In this document: positions 11,550 through 22,839 of the stretch, piece after piece
Layout of the letters: every line of letters begins with the position of its first letter
How positions within the stretch are numbered: position 1 is the first letter of the stretch
Source: Wurfbainia villosa
Lineage: Eukaryota > Streptophyta > Magnoliopsida > Zingiberales > Zingiberaceae
NCBI GenBank assembly: GCA_025175895.1
Contig: CM046003.1
Coordinates: forward strand, 47,176,335 to 47,240,334
DNA length: 64,000 nucleotides
Direction of reading: 5' to 3'
Made by a program: the position numbers and the translations under genes
The notes under the pieces: model-generated
Database searches by the model: none
What the model saw: only the letters and a program-made list of their open reading frames with translations
What the model was told of the DNA's origin: nothing

Positions 11550-11782
11550 TGTTGGTGCAATCGGCCCAGGTCACGATTGACCAGACTCGAGTTTGACTCG
11601 AGTGATGTTTTGATGTTTGACAAAGGGATTTGACAAAGTGGTTTGGCATTGATGTTTGACATTAATGTCGGTTAATATGTTGGGGAGATTGTTGGAGCAA
11701 TCGACCCGGGTCATGTTTGACCGGACTCGAGTTTGACTCGAGGAAGACCTTGATGGTTGACTGGGGTTGACCATATGATTAT
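11550..11782 (+). repeat. A2 5' LTR, first part
   Basis: Starts TGTTGGTGCAATCGGCCC. At about 11683-11745 it contains a second, diverged head copy preceded by GGGGAGAT. The LTR is broken at ATTAT by B1 and resumes at 21347. Confidence 0.92.
11778..11782. repeat. Target duplication ATTAT, left of B1
   Basis: ATTAT here and at 21342-21346 flanks B1. The uninterrupted A2 3' LTR has a single ATTAT at the matching place (about 26628-26632), which proves the insertion. Confidence 0.95.
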
Positions 11783-14008
11783 TGTTGGGTTTCCGGCACC
11801 GCGGCGTGTGTGTGTTCGATCATGTTTCGTAAACATGAGCACAGCGGAAGCAATTAAAATTAATAAATCTATATTTATTACAACACACACAACACACACA
11901 TGCTATTACAATAAGTGTAGACATAACCGTAAATTAAAATTTGCAATAAAAGAAATTTATCCACGTTATACCTTTCGTATGACGTGTAGCGGGAACGGCA
12001 TCAACCGGAATGATCCTCGTAAGAATCGTCTCTATCCGTATCCACGCCGAGCTCCTCGGGATGACTTCACTAAGTCACGAGCTTCGTCTTCGTACGGGTT
12101 ACTAGCCTCGTGTTGAAGACAACGTGATCGAGAGATGATCACGATCCGAATCCAAATTCGGATCCAAAACCGAGTCCTCAAAACTCGCTTCTCCGGAGAG
12201 GTATTCGTCAACCAATTGACGAATCCTTCGTCCTCCACCTCAGAGGATTACCGGAGATCAAATCCCCGGTAAGTTAGCCGCTGTCGGAGCACTAACCGTC
12301 GTCCAAACGACGCTCCGACGAGAGGAGGAGAAGCTGTCCAGAAAACTGGACAGCTTGGTGGAGGATATAGGCGCCGGCCAACCAAGGAAAGAAAAGCCTC
12401 ACCTTGATGCCAAACCTATAGGGGATCACCGGAGGGTCGCCGGAGTGTTCACCGGCTGAAGCTTGGTCGCCGGCAAGGACTTGGACGGTGGCACAAAAGC
12501 TGGGCGGCGGCACTTAGGGTTGGGCGCCGAATTAACCAACAAGGGGTGGGCGGCAACTCTATGTTGGGCGGCCAAAAATAGATTAGGTTTTTGGATTAGG
12601 GTTTAAGTCCTATTTTATAGAGAACTAATTCTCTTAATGGTTAATGGATCATATCCATAAAGCCCGTTAACCCGCTCCATTAAGATAAGTTAAAATAAAC
12701 CAAACCATGATGGTTTATTTTAAGTTAAAACGAACCGAACCAACCTTTGGTTCATTCGTTTAATATAAACCAAACCCTTTGGTTTATTCTCATCCATTAG
12801 ATTAGAACCAAACCATTTTAGTCCATCCATTATGTCTTCATAAGACACGGCCCATCCACGCTTCCATTGCGACTGAAACAATTTCATGCTCGCTTTATGT
12901 TTGGTCCAACCAAACATAGTTTCTCTCGGTCTGAGAATCCCATTATCAAGCTCGTTTTAAATCCTTTGGATTACACTCGTTGTGCGTGTGACCAAATAGG
13001 TTCTCGGTTTATGTTGGCCGTCTATAATTAACCATTAATTATAGAACGATCATGAGTGGCACCTAGTAGTACATCATGATCCCCAATTAATCGAAAAGAT
13101 CAACGGTTGATCCAAAACTATTTCTGAAACCCTTCAGTAGCTCGAATGAATCGTGCCCCATTCCCTTCACTCATCTTATACCCACTTGGTTCAGGACATG
13201 GTCTATTGTGTCAGTCCCCACTAGGCTGACTACGTCACACCTAGCCCAAGTATCATTTTCCCGTCCTACGGATTCTAGTTACTCCACATGTATCGAAGAG
13301 TACTTTACTCTAAACATGTAATGCTTTGGCCAAAGACTTTAGTAACAATCCGATGAGAGGCCATGGGTATACATCTTCTCGCAAGGAGTGGTGAATCCTT
13401 TATAGGCTATTCAAACACCTTCGATCACTTCGACTTATACCCAATCATCCCGGGTCCACATCTCCTTAGAGATGTTTGCTTAAGATGTCAAAGCATAAGT
13501 CTCCATGATCAAGATGACTTGAATACCGCAAGTCAAAGGAACATCGCACTTAAGCCACAGTAAGAACTTCATTGACATATCTATATATGTAGAGAACCAT
13601 ATGAAGTCTTACGGCTGGTCACTCCAATGAACTAGTTACCATAACTAGCATCCACGATTAACTCCGGACATCACAATGTCTCCAGCCAGTGAGAATCAGC
13701 TGCTTGGATACACCAAGGAGTATACCTCGTGTTAGTCTCGACAGAATTGATGGTGTCCAAATTCATCAATTCATCGACTAGGGATAATTTCGATACATCA
13801 CAATTACACATGTAGAGATACTCACTAGTTGTGATCCAATCACAAATTCTCTCATGCTGTGAATAGTATCGTGGACATTCAGTAAATGAGTTTAAGATCC
13901 AATCAAATACATAAAACATGTATACTCAAATAGTGAATCTTCATTTATCATATAAATGGTTCATACATAAGGCGATTGCCTTAGGACATCTCTCATATAT
14001 TACTAACA
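11783..14008 (-). repeat. B1 3' LTR (2,226 bp)
   Basis: Minus-strand start TGTTAGTAATATATGAGAG at 14008, end GGAAACCCAACA at 11783. TATA box TATAAAATA lies at 12611-12619. The transcribed part contains a perfect hairpin (AAGCTGTCCAG / CTGGACAGCTT) near 12335-12360 and a splice-donor-like CAAGGTGAG near 12400. Confidence 0.93.
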
Positions 14009-14019
14009 GACTTCACTTG

Positions 14020-14790
14020 CCTAATGCCAATCGCTACAGATCCAATACCATAAGCTCTAACATGACCCTCAAACTTACTTTGAGGTAATGCTTTAGTCAA
14101 AGGATCCGCTAAGTTCCTTTCAGTGGGAATTTTCTCGATTTGTATTTCGTTCCTACTGATGATCTCTCTGATAAGATGATAGCGGCGAAGCACATGTTTG
14201 GATCATTGATGAGACCACATCAAGTTCATAGATGAACTACTTGATCCAAACCGCTTCCTTTGCTGCTTCCAAAGCTGCAACGTATTCTGCCTTAGTGGCA
14301 AAATCCGCTATAGTGTCAAGCTTGGAACCTTTCCAACTTATTGCGCCTCCATTCTAGGTGAATACATACCCAGACTAAGACATGGAATCATCCTTGTCCA
14401 TGCGATCCGCATCCGTATACCCACGTATCACCATGTACCCTTCTCCATATATTAGGAACGTATCCTTAGTTCTTCTTAAGTACTTAAGGATCGTCTTAAC
14501 AGTTACCCAATGATCCATTCCTGGATCAGACTGGTATCTGCTCATGACACTCAGAGCATACGATACATCGGGCCTTGTACATAACATAGCATACATGATA
14601 GATCCTATTGCGGATGCATAGGGAATCTTACTCATGCAAATCCTCTCGTCTTCTGTGCGCGGACACATAGACTTCGAAAGGTGTACCCCATGCCTGATGG
14701 GTAGGAAACCTTTCTTGGATTCCGACATGCTAAACCTCTTTAGCACTCGGTCTATATATGTAGACTGCGAAAGACCAAGCAACCGTTTCG
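14020..14790 (-). pseudogene. pol: B1 RNase H and RT C-terminus
   Basis: Readable minus-strand pieces at 14375-14782 (LGLSQSTYIDRVLKRFSM... to GYTDAD) and 13993-14193 (EIQIEKIPTERNLADPLTKAL) give the RT thumb/connection and RNase H, which would remove RNA from the RNA:DNA hybrid. Between them about 180 bases are frameshifted; the TKAEYIA-type RNase H motif is recognisable near 14280-14300. The C-terminal GHVRAYGIG is followed by a frameshift into the LTR, compared with array copies that end DWH. Confidence 0.8.
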
Positions 14791-15624
14791 ATCTATCTCT
14801 ATAGATCTTAATCCCGAGGATCTAGGTTGCTTCTCCCAGGTCTTTCATGGAGAATGTCTTGGATAACCAAACCTTCATCGATCAGTAAGATTGAAACATC
14901 GCTTCTATAAGTAGTATGTCATCGACATACAATACTAGGAATACGACTGCACTCCCACTAACCTTCTTGTACACACAAGGTTCGTCTGGATTTTGTGAGA
15001 AATCAAACCTTTTGATTGTCTCATCAAAACGGATATTCCAGCTCCTGGATGCTTGCTTCAATCCATAAATGGACCGTCGCAATTTGCATACCTTGGTTTT
15101 ATCAACCGATGTGAAACCCTCGTTGTATCATATACACGCCTCGAGGTGTTTCCATTAAGGAAAGCCGTTTCACATCCATCCGCCATATCTCATAATCATA
15201 ATGAGCCGCTATGGCCAGGAGCATCCGAATGGATTTAAGATAGCTAGCGTAATAGGTTTCGCCATAATCAACACCTTGTTTTCGATTTATATCCTTCGCC
15301 ACCAATCTAGCCTTATAGGTAATCACATTACCATCCATGTCGGTTTTCTTCTTGAAAACCCACTTGCACCCTATAGGCTTTATGCCTTCAGTGGGTCAAC
15401 CAAGTTCCAAACTTGGTTTTCATACATGGAATCCATTTCGACTTCATGGCACCAAGGCACTTATCCCTTTCTGAACTTGTCAGCACTTCTTCATAACTGG
15501 TAGGCTCCTCATCATCAATGAGTAACACGTCGTTCAATTCGCTTACGAGAAATCCATATCTCTTAGGAATATTGCGTGTTCTGCCAGATCTACGAAGATG
15601 TGGTGTTACAATAGGTCCAGCCGA
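14791..15624 (-). pseudogene. pol: B1 reverse transcriptase, broken
   Basis: Minus-strand pieces 15102-15338 (GNVITYKARLVAK, the fingers region) and 14882-15082, which keeps RRSIYGLKQASR and the catalytic YVDD at about 14918-14929. Frameshifts and stops separate the pieces, so no functional RT can be made from this copy. Confidence 0.85.
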
Positions 15625-16590
15625 TTACTCATCACTATGAGTTGTCGGATGTTGTGCTTCACCAGGTATCTCATCAATGTCTATTTGAGTCTCTCGAGCC
15701 TCCTCAAGCTCGACGACACTCCCACTGTTTTCTTGCAAGAGAAACTCTTTCTCTAGAAACACAGCATGCCTTGAAACAAACACCTTTTGTTCCACAGGAT
15801 GATAGAATTGGTAACCCCTTTTTTCCTTAGGGTATCCAATAAATAGACATTTATCAGACTTAGCATCCAATTTGTCTGATACAGTCCGCTTCACATAAGC
15901 AGGACAACCCCATATCTTCAAGTAAGATACATGAGGTTTCTTACTAGCCCATATCTCATATGGAGTAGTAGAGACTACCTTGGTAGGCATTCTGTTTAAC
16001 AAGTAAACAGCTGTCTGAAGTGCATAACCCCAAAAGGACTTGGGAAGAGTCGCATGATTCATTATTGACCTGACCATGTCCAACAAGGTCCGGTTACGCC
16101 TCTCAGATACACCATTATGCTGTGGTGTATAGGGCGGAGTCCATTGAGACAATATGCCATTGTCTCTTAGATAATCAAGAAACTCTTGACCTAAGTATTC
16201 ACCACCTCGATCCGATCGAAGTATTTTAATACTTTTGTCATGTTGTTTCTCTACTTCATTTCTGAATTCTTTGAACCTTTCAAAGGCTTCAGACTTGTGT
16301 TTCATCAAGAACACATACCCAAACTGTGAGTGATCATCGGTGAAGGTAATGAAGTAGCTATAGCCTCCTAAAGCTTTAGTTGACATAGGTCCACATACAT
16401 CAGTATGTACTAGACCTAGTAACTCTCCCACTCGTTCACCTTTTCCAGTAAAAGGTAACTTAGTCATCTTGCCTTTTAAGCATGATTCGCATGTATCGTA
16501 TGAATCCAATTCAAACGATTCCAGAATTCCACATCGGTGTAATTCGGACATGCGTTTCTTGCTTATATGGCCAAGACGACAATGCCACAT
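15625..16590 (-). CDS. pol: B1 integrase region, open frame
   Basis: Integrase would cut and join element DNA into the host chromosome in the nucleus. The 321-codon open stretch is part of the gag-pol polyprotein, not a separate gene; the ATG at 16590 is an internal methionine. Seen: zinc-binding HHCC with H3, H8, C34 and C37 (GAG-pre-integrase region), and a catalytic D64-D127-E163 triad with the canonical 35 residues between D127 and E163 (HTDVCG, RSDRGGEY, NGVSERRNRT). The C-terminal part includes KCLFIGYPK and FVSRHAVFLEKEF. All catalytic residues are present. Confidence 0.9.
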   Translation of the reverse strand: MWHCRLGHISKKRMSELHRCGILESFELDSYDTCESCLKGKMTKLPFTGKGERVGELLGLVHTDVCGPMSTKALGGYSYFITFTDDHSQFGYVFLMKHKSEAFERFKEFRNEVEKQHDKSIKILRSDRGGEYLGQEFLDYLRDNGILSQWTPPYTPQHNGVSERRNRTLLDMVRSIMNHATLPKSFWGYALQTAVYLLNRMPTKVVSTTPYEIWASKKPHVSYLKIWGCPAYVKRTVSDKLDAKSDKCLFIGYPKEKRGYQFYHPVEQKVFVSRHAVFLEKEFLLQENSGSVVELEEARETQIDIDEIPGEAQHPTTHSDE

Positions 16591-16598
16591 ATAGGAGT

Positions 16599-17282
16599 CT
16601 ATGTGATTATCCTTTCGAGCACGCGTGTTGCTCGCTTCGATATTGAAAATGTCACTGATACGTCCAACGTATAAATACCATTACTCAAAGTTCCAGTTCC
16701 ATAAAGTACGCCATTCAAAGTTATATAACAACAATTGTTACTAAACGTTAAATGGAAACCATTTCTATTTAAGTAGGAAATAGAAACAATGTTCTTTATT
16801 AGAGAAGGAACATAATAGCAATTGTCCAGTTCCAAGACTAGTCCACTAGGGAGCTTCAGCAAATAAGTTCCGATGGCGACCGCAGCAACCTTTGCTCCAT
16901 TGCCAACTCGCAAATTTGACTCCCCTCTGACAAGTCTTCTTCTATTCCTTAGCCCCTGTATGTCATTACATATATGTGAGCTACACCCAGTATCCAATAC
17001 CCAAGTGTCTAAGGAAATAGAATGACAATCAATAACGAAGATACCTGAAGAGGATGGGGCATCGGATGCCTTCTTCTTCTTCATGGACTCAAGATAAGTC
17101 TTGCAGTTTCTTCGCCAGTGGCCTTCCTTGCCACAGTGATGGCAAGTGCCCTTTTGCGCTGGTTCCGCCTTCTTTGCCTTTTTCTTTCCTTTCTTCTGTT
17201 CTTTTGTCTTCCTCTTAGAACCTTTCTTTGAGGAATCAACTAACAGAACCGCCTTCTCCTCATGCTTTACGTAAGGCTCCAC
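16599..17282 (-). pseudogene. pol: B1 Gag zinc knuckle and protease
   Basis: One open stretch holding the end of Gag and the aspartic protease. Seen: a lysine-rich segment, CCHC knuckle CHHCGKEGHWRRNC at residues 47-60, then WVLDTGCSSHICND with the protease DTG at residues 97-99 (about 16986-16994), and LKLPSGLVLELDNCYYVPSLIKN typical of copia protease. The stretch ends just before the integrase piece, where one stop separates them. Protease would cleave Gag-Pol. Unlike the array copies, the knuckle keeps all four ligands. Confidence 0.87.
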
Positions 17283-17838
17283 AGCCTTCGATATTAAGGA
17301 GCTCGGGAATGGTGGATTCCAATTTGTTCATCCGATAGTTCATCACAAATTGCGAGAAGCTCTTGGGCAAACAATGCAGAATTAAGTCAATACTTAACTC
17401 ATGATCCATCACAAAATCGAGGGTAGCTAGCCGCTCGATGTACCCGTTCATCTTTAGCACAAACCGCACTCTGCATTTAACCTTCTTGCATCTTCGTAGT
17501 GAAGAGGAGCCTAGAGACCTCGAACCTTTCGGATCTCGCTTGCTCATAGAACAGCTCATGAAGATGGAAGACCATAGTATTAGCATCCATATGCTCATGC
17601 TGCTTTTGCAGCTCAGGTACCATCGCCGCTAGCATGATGCAACTCGCCACCAGACCGCCACATGTTCGAGTAGACCAACATTTGGTCCGAGTTGCATCGC
17701 CCTTAGACGGTCAGAAGAGGCTCTTCAAGGACATATGCAAGCTTTTCCGCTTTGAGAACAATTCTCGTGTTTCTAAGCCACCCAGAAGTTAGGCCCATTT
17801 GTTCAATCCAAAATAGTGCGCAAATTCAAAGACGTCAT
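17283..17838 (-). pseudogene. gag: B1 Gag N-terminal part, broken
   Basis: The minus-strand ATG at 17838 (ATG ACG TCT) starts MTSLNLRTILD, the Angela-type Gag start. The frame soon shifts. Later pieces are readable: MVPELQKQHEHMDANT-like near 17560-17620, and NGYIERLATLDFVMDHELSIDLILHCLPKSFSQFVMNY (split by position, about 17290-17460), the core Gag fold. Several frame changes make this a pseudogene. Confidence 0.82.
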
Positions 17839-19111
17839 GATCAATTTATTGACCTAGAAATACAAAACGAGCATATATGAGAAAATGATTTTAAAATGCA
17901 TCAATATACATTTATAAATCCCATTCATTTTTCGAATTTCAAAACCCTTAAAATCACTTCGGGAGATCGTAGGTCCATCTCCGAATGTGTTGATATCCAT
18001 CATAGATAAGAACAACCTCGAGTGAGTCCAACAAGCCATTCTTAGCTATGATGGTGGGTATCAAGTATACCGATTACATATCATGTATATGTAACTATCA
18101 CAATGTGCTATCAACTAATTGAATGTTTACACATACATTGGGTTGTTAACACATTAACAAGTATGCATCATATGCATAGCACCCAACTTCACCTCTCTTC
18201 ACATCGACCTTGGAGTGAGTCCAACAAATCGATGCTCCAAGTTAAAGCTGACCCATTAATCGCGAAATAGTTTTAATATGGTTAGAGCGCATTCAACCAA
18301 TTAGCCAGGCTTGGAGTGAGTCCAACAACCCAAACTAACGATTGACCTCTAACTCTTACCATATTAGAGTTAAACTATTCCAATGATTTGAACATGTTCA
18401 GGTTCGAGCCGGGCTTGGAGTGAGTCCAACAACCCAAACAGGAAACAGAACTCTGGTTCTAACCATATTAATGGAAGGTGTAGGCTTTAATATTGAGTTA
18501 GGGTTTTTATGTCTCATTCTCTTTGCATGCAAATAACTATTATCTACATGGCATGACATACATGGCATACATCTACATGTCACGACACGCATGACATAAT
18601 GTTATGCATCTAATGCAATTACATGGCATACAATTATGTCATGTATATAATTTCCTTATATGTCATAACTATTTATGAAAATAAAATATGTTTAAGATTT
18701 GATTCTCCAAATCAAATCATAATTAAATTAGGAAACAAATTTCCAAATCTAATCACATATTTTATTCATGGAATTATTTGATTAAGGAAAATCTATTTAG
18801 GAAACCAATTTCCTAAATCATTAAAACTACTTATGGAAATAAAATATTTTAAGATTTGATTTCCCAAATCAAATCATGATTAAATTAGGAAACAAATTTC
18901 CAGAATCTAATCAAATATTTTATTTATGAAAATATCAATTTCCATAAATACTTCCAACTTTCTAAAAGTGGAAGATTTCCATAAATACTTCTAGACTTTC
19001 CAAAATTGAAAAATTTCCATAAATACTTCTAAAATTTCAAAATTAGAAAATTTCCAGAAATACATTATGACTATCGCAGAAACCATTTTACGATTATTAA
19101 ACACAACCTGG
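17839..19111 (-). other. B1 5' leader with four hairpin repeats
   Basis: Untranslated leader between PBS and gag. Four copies of a hairpin, TTGGA-CTCAC-TCCAA in element sense, lie near 18010, 18212, 18311 and 18416; the first has a damaged arm. The PBS-proximal half is AT-rich, with tandem blocks of TATTTATGGAAAT and CAAATCATGATTAAATTAGG types (about 18650-19060). Confidence 0.82.
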
Positions 19112-19122
19112 GCTCGATACCA
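19112..19122 (-). promoter_or_regulatory. B1 primer-binding site, altered
   Basis: Element sense TGGTATCGAGC, one base shorter than TGGTATCAGAGC. The adjoining LTR end reads GGAAACCTTGA rather than GGAAACCCAACA. The same odd junction occurs at the end of array LTR4 (about 56144-56168). Confidence 0.75.
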
Positions 19123-21341
19123 TCAAGGTTTCCTGATCACAAGGCGCAGGTGTGTTCGATCATGTTTCAGAAATACGAGCACAAATGAAGCAATTAAAAA
19201 TAATAAATCTATATTTATTACAACACACACAACACACGCATGCTATTACAACAAGTGTAGACATAACCGTAAATTAAAATTTGCAATAAAGAAAATTATC
19301 TACGTTATACCTTTCGTATGACGTGTAGCGGGAACGGCATCAACCGGAACGATCCTCGTAAGAATCGTCTCTATCCAGATCCACGCCGAGCTCCTCGGGA
19401 TGACTTCGCTAAGTCACGAGCTTCGTCTTCGTACGGGTTACTAGCCTCGTGTTGAAGACGACGTGATCGAGAGATGATCACGATCCGAATCCAAATTCGG
19501 ATCCAAAACCGAAGTCCTCAAAACTCGCTTCTCCGAGAGGTATTCACAACCAATTGACGTAATCCTTCATCCTCCACTCAGAGGATTACCGGAGATCAAA
19601 TCCCCGTAAGTTAGCCGCTGTCGGAGCACTCAACCGCCGCCCAAACGACGCCCGACGAGGAGGAGAAGCTGTCCAGAAAACTGGACAGCTTGGTGGAGGA
19701 TATAGGCGCCGGCCAACCAAGGAAAGAAAAGCCTCACCTTGATGCCAAACCTATAGGGGATCACCGGAGGGTCGCCGGAGTATTCACCGGCTGAAGCTTG
19801 GTCGTCGGCAAGGACTTGGACGGCGGCACAAAAGCTGGGCGGCGGCACTTAGGGTTGGGCGCCGAATTCACCAACAAGGGGTGGGCGGCAACTCTGTGTT
19901 TGGCGGCCAAAAATAGATTAGGGTTTTGGATTAGGGTTTAAGCCCTATTTTATAGAGAACTAATTCTCTTAATGGTTAATGGATCATATCCATAAAGCCC
20001 GTTAACCCGCTCCATTAAGATAAGTTAAAATAAACCAAACCATGATGGTTTATTTTAAGTTAAAATGAACCGAACCAACCTTTGGTTCATTCGTTTAATA
20101 TAAACCAAACCCTTTGGTTTATTCTCATCCATTGGATTAGAACCAAACCATTTTGGTCCATCCATTATGTCTTCATAAGACACGCCCATCCATGCTTCCA
20201 TTGCGATCAAACAATTTCATGCTCGCTTTATGTTTGGTCCAACCAAACATAGTTTCTCTCGGTCTGAGAATCCCATTCTCAAGCTCGTTTTAAATCCTTT
20301 GGATTACACTCGTTGTGCGTGTGACCAAATAGGTTCTCGATTTATGTTGGCCGTCTATAATTAACCATTAATTATAGAATGATCATGAGTGGCACCTAGT
20401 AGTACATCATGATCCCCAATTAACCGAAAAGATCAACGGTTGATCCAGAACTATTTCTGAAACCCTTCAGTAGCTCGAATGAATCGTGCCCCATTCCCTT
20501 CACTCATCTTATACCCACTTGGTTCAGGACATGGTCTATTGTGTCAGTCCCCACTAGGCTGACTACGTCACACCTAGCCCAAGTATCATTTCCTCGTCCT
20601 ACGGATTCTAGTTACTCCACATGTATCGAAGAGTACTTTACTCTAAACATGTAATGCTTTGGCCAAAGACTTTAGTAACAATCCGATGAGAGGCCATGGG
20701 TATACATCTCCTCGCAAGGAGTGATGAATCCTTTATAGGCTATTCAAACACCTTCGATCACTTTGACTTATACCCAATCATCCCGGGTCCACATCTCCTC
20801 GGAGATGTTTGCTTAAGATGTCAAAGCATAAGTCTCCATGATCAAGATGACTTGAATACCGCAAGTCAAAGGAACATCGTACTTAAGCCACAGTAAGAAC
20901 TTCATTGACATATCTATATATGTAGAGAACCATATGAAGTCTTACGGCTGGTCACTCCAATGAACTAGTTACCATAACTAGCATCCACAATTAACTCCGG
21001 ACATCACAATGTCTCCAGCCAGTGAGAATCAGCTGCTTGGATACACCAAGGAGTATACCTCGTGCTAGTCTCGACAGAATTGATGGTGTCCAAATTCATC
21101 AATTCATCGACTAGGGATAATTCCGATACATCACAATTACACATGTAGAGATACTCACTAGTTGTGATCCAATCACAAATTCTCTCATGCTGTGAATCGT
21201 ATCGTGGACATTCAGTAAATGAGTTTAAGATCCAATCAAATACATTAAACATGTATACTCAAATAGTGAATCTTCATTTATCATATAAATGGTTCATACA
21301 TAAGGCGATTGCCTTAGGACATCTCTCATATATTACTAACA
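19123..21341 (-). repeat. B1 5' LTR (about 2.2 kb)
   Basis: Starts TGTTAGTAATATATGAGAG at 21341 on the minus strand. TATA box TATAAAATA lies at 19946-19954 and the hairpin AAGCTGTCCAG / CTGGACAGCTT at about 19667-19692. It matches the 3' LTR closely; small indels cluster at 19500-19640. Confidence 0.92.
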
Positions 21342-21346
21342 ATTAT
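21342..21346. repeat. Target duplication ATTAT, right of B1
   Basis: Second copy of the 5-bp repeat flanking B1. Confidence 0.95.
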
Positions 21347-22766
21347 GGGAAAGTCCAAGCATGGGTCTTGGCAAGGTAAAGTCCAAGTCATGGGTACTTG
21401 GCATGGAAAGTCCAAGTGGGACACTTGGCATTTGGTAAAGTCCAAGTCTTGAGTACTTGGCATGAGAAGTCCAAGTGGGACACTTTGCGCATGGAAAGTC
21501 CAAGTCATGGGTACTTGACATTTGGGAAAGTCCAAGTCTTGAGTACTTGACATGAGAAGTCCAAGCATGGGTCTTGGCAAATGAGAAGTCCAACATGGGT
21601 TGGCAAGGGAAAGTCCAAGCTTGAGTCTTGGCATTTGGGAAGTCCAAGGGGATTGATATTGGCAGCGTAAAGTCCAAGCGGAGTCTTGGCGGCGTAAGTC
21701 CAATGTGCCTTGGCGGTGTAGACACCGTTAGCATGACATAGCCGAGGGAAGCACTTGGAGGCTAGCGCGATGGATGAACAAGTCATGGATGACTTGGAGG
21801 GATCCGAGAGGCGTGAGGCTGATGGAGGTGGCTAGAAGGCTTAGGTCTAGGCTAAGGGTGGTCTAGCAAGTATGGGGGCACCATACTTGGGTTAAAACCT
21901 CATCTTTGAGGTTGGCATTCGACTGGCATTATGGCCGGTTCGACTGCCATGAGTCGACTTGAGTTCGACTGCCGTTTAAGAGCTAGAATCGCCCGCAATC
22001 GCTCATTGGAGCAATGATCGATGTCTACGCAATGATCGCGCCAGGTCGATACGATCGCCAAGGGCCTAGCCGATCGCTAAGTTCTCGTGGTCGAGCATGT
22101 AACGCCAGAGCCGACCGCTCGCCGACTACGGGCGCTGGCGCCGATCGCCAAGAGATCCGTTGGAATTTTTCCAGCGTGGATCAACCCGTTGTCTCACGAC
22201 AACAGTGGCATCAGTCGACTGGTGACTTATGGCAGTCGACTGATAGGCGAAAATCCAGGTCGCGCGGAAGGATAAAAGGAGCTCGACGGGAGGATTTTTG
22301 GCAATGATTTTTTGAGCATCTTTGGGGCGATTTATTGCTGCAAATCAAAGTCTCCAAGGCCACTCTTCAAGCAACCAAAAGCAAGCAATCCAAAGCATTT
22401 GTAAAGTGTTTTCTTTACTTGTATTGCATTATTCTTCATTGTATTTGCTTGTTGCTTTTAGATTATTGTTGTAATCTATTGTAAGAGGTTTCTCCACCTC
22501 CGACTTGTGTCGAGAAGGAGTATTTGTGATTAGTGAGTGCGTGTGCATCACTAGGGCTCTTTAGAGCTCGATCCGTGGAGTAGGAACCGTTCGGTTCCGA
22601 ACCACGTTATATCCTTGTGTTCGTGATTGTATCTTTTCGTTATTGCTTTTATTATTTCTATTCCGCTGCGTATAACGAGTTTTGTAGAGACGATCGCGAA
22701 CAAATTCCATCTACGTACGGTCAACGCTATTCACCCCCCCCCTCTAGCAGCCTCAAATTTCCAACA
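21347..22766 (+). repeat. A2 5' LTR, second part
   Basis: Hairpin minisatellite (about 21347-21720), palindrome region (about 21905-22250), TATA-like GATAAAAGG at 22271-22279, leader blocks AACCACGTTATA near 22600, and the end CAAATTTCCAACA at 22766. In 21980-22160 the palindromes are largely replaced by GATCG-type sequence, unlike flanking parts, which match the 3' LTR well. Confidence 0.9.
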
Positions 22767-22768
22767 AG

Positions 22769-22780
22769 TGGTATCAGAGC
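22769..22780 (+). promoter_or_regulatory. A2 primer-binding site
   Basis: TGGTATCAGAGC, two bases after the LTR end, complementary to initiator tRNA-Met. Confidence 0.95.
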
Positions 22781-22839
22781 CCGGGGCTCTTCTACGGACT
22801 AACCGCCGGGAGCTAGGACAAAGAAGCTAGAGGGTGAAG

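Larger units (their letters stand above)
11783..21341 (-). mobile_element. B1: complete Angela-like Ty1/copia element
   Basis: 9,559 bp on the minus strand with LTRs of about 2.2 kb, a leader, gag, protease, integrase, RT, RNase H and 5-bp target duplications (ATTAT). The domain order with integrase before RT defines Ty1/copia. Protein similarity by eye is to the Angela (BARE-1/WIS) lineage. Integrase and protease frames are open, while gag, RT and RNase H are broken. By eye the two LTRs differ at few places apart from the LTR/PBS junction and small indels near 19500-19640, so the insertion looks young. Confidence 0.94.

Noticed and set aside
18640..19060. Possible CRISPR-like or satellite repeat in AT-rich leader
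   Set aside because: Units are adjacent, diverged, without uniform spacers, and lie in the untranslated leader of a plant retroelement.
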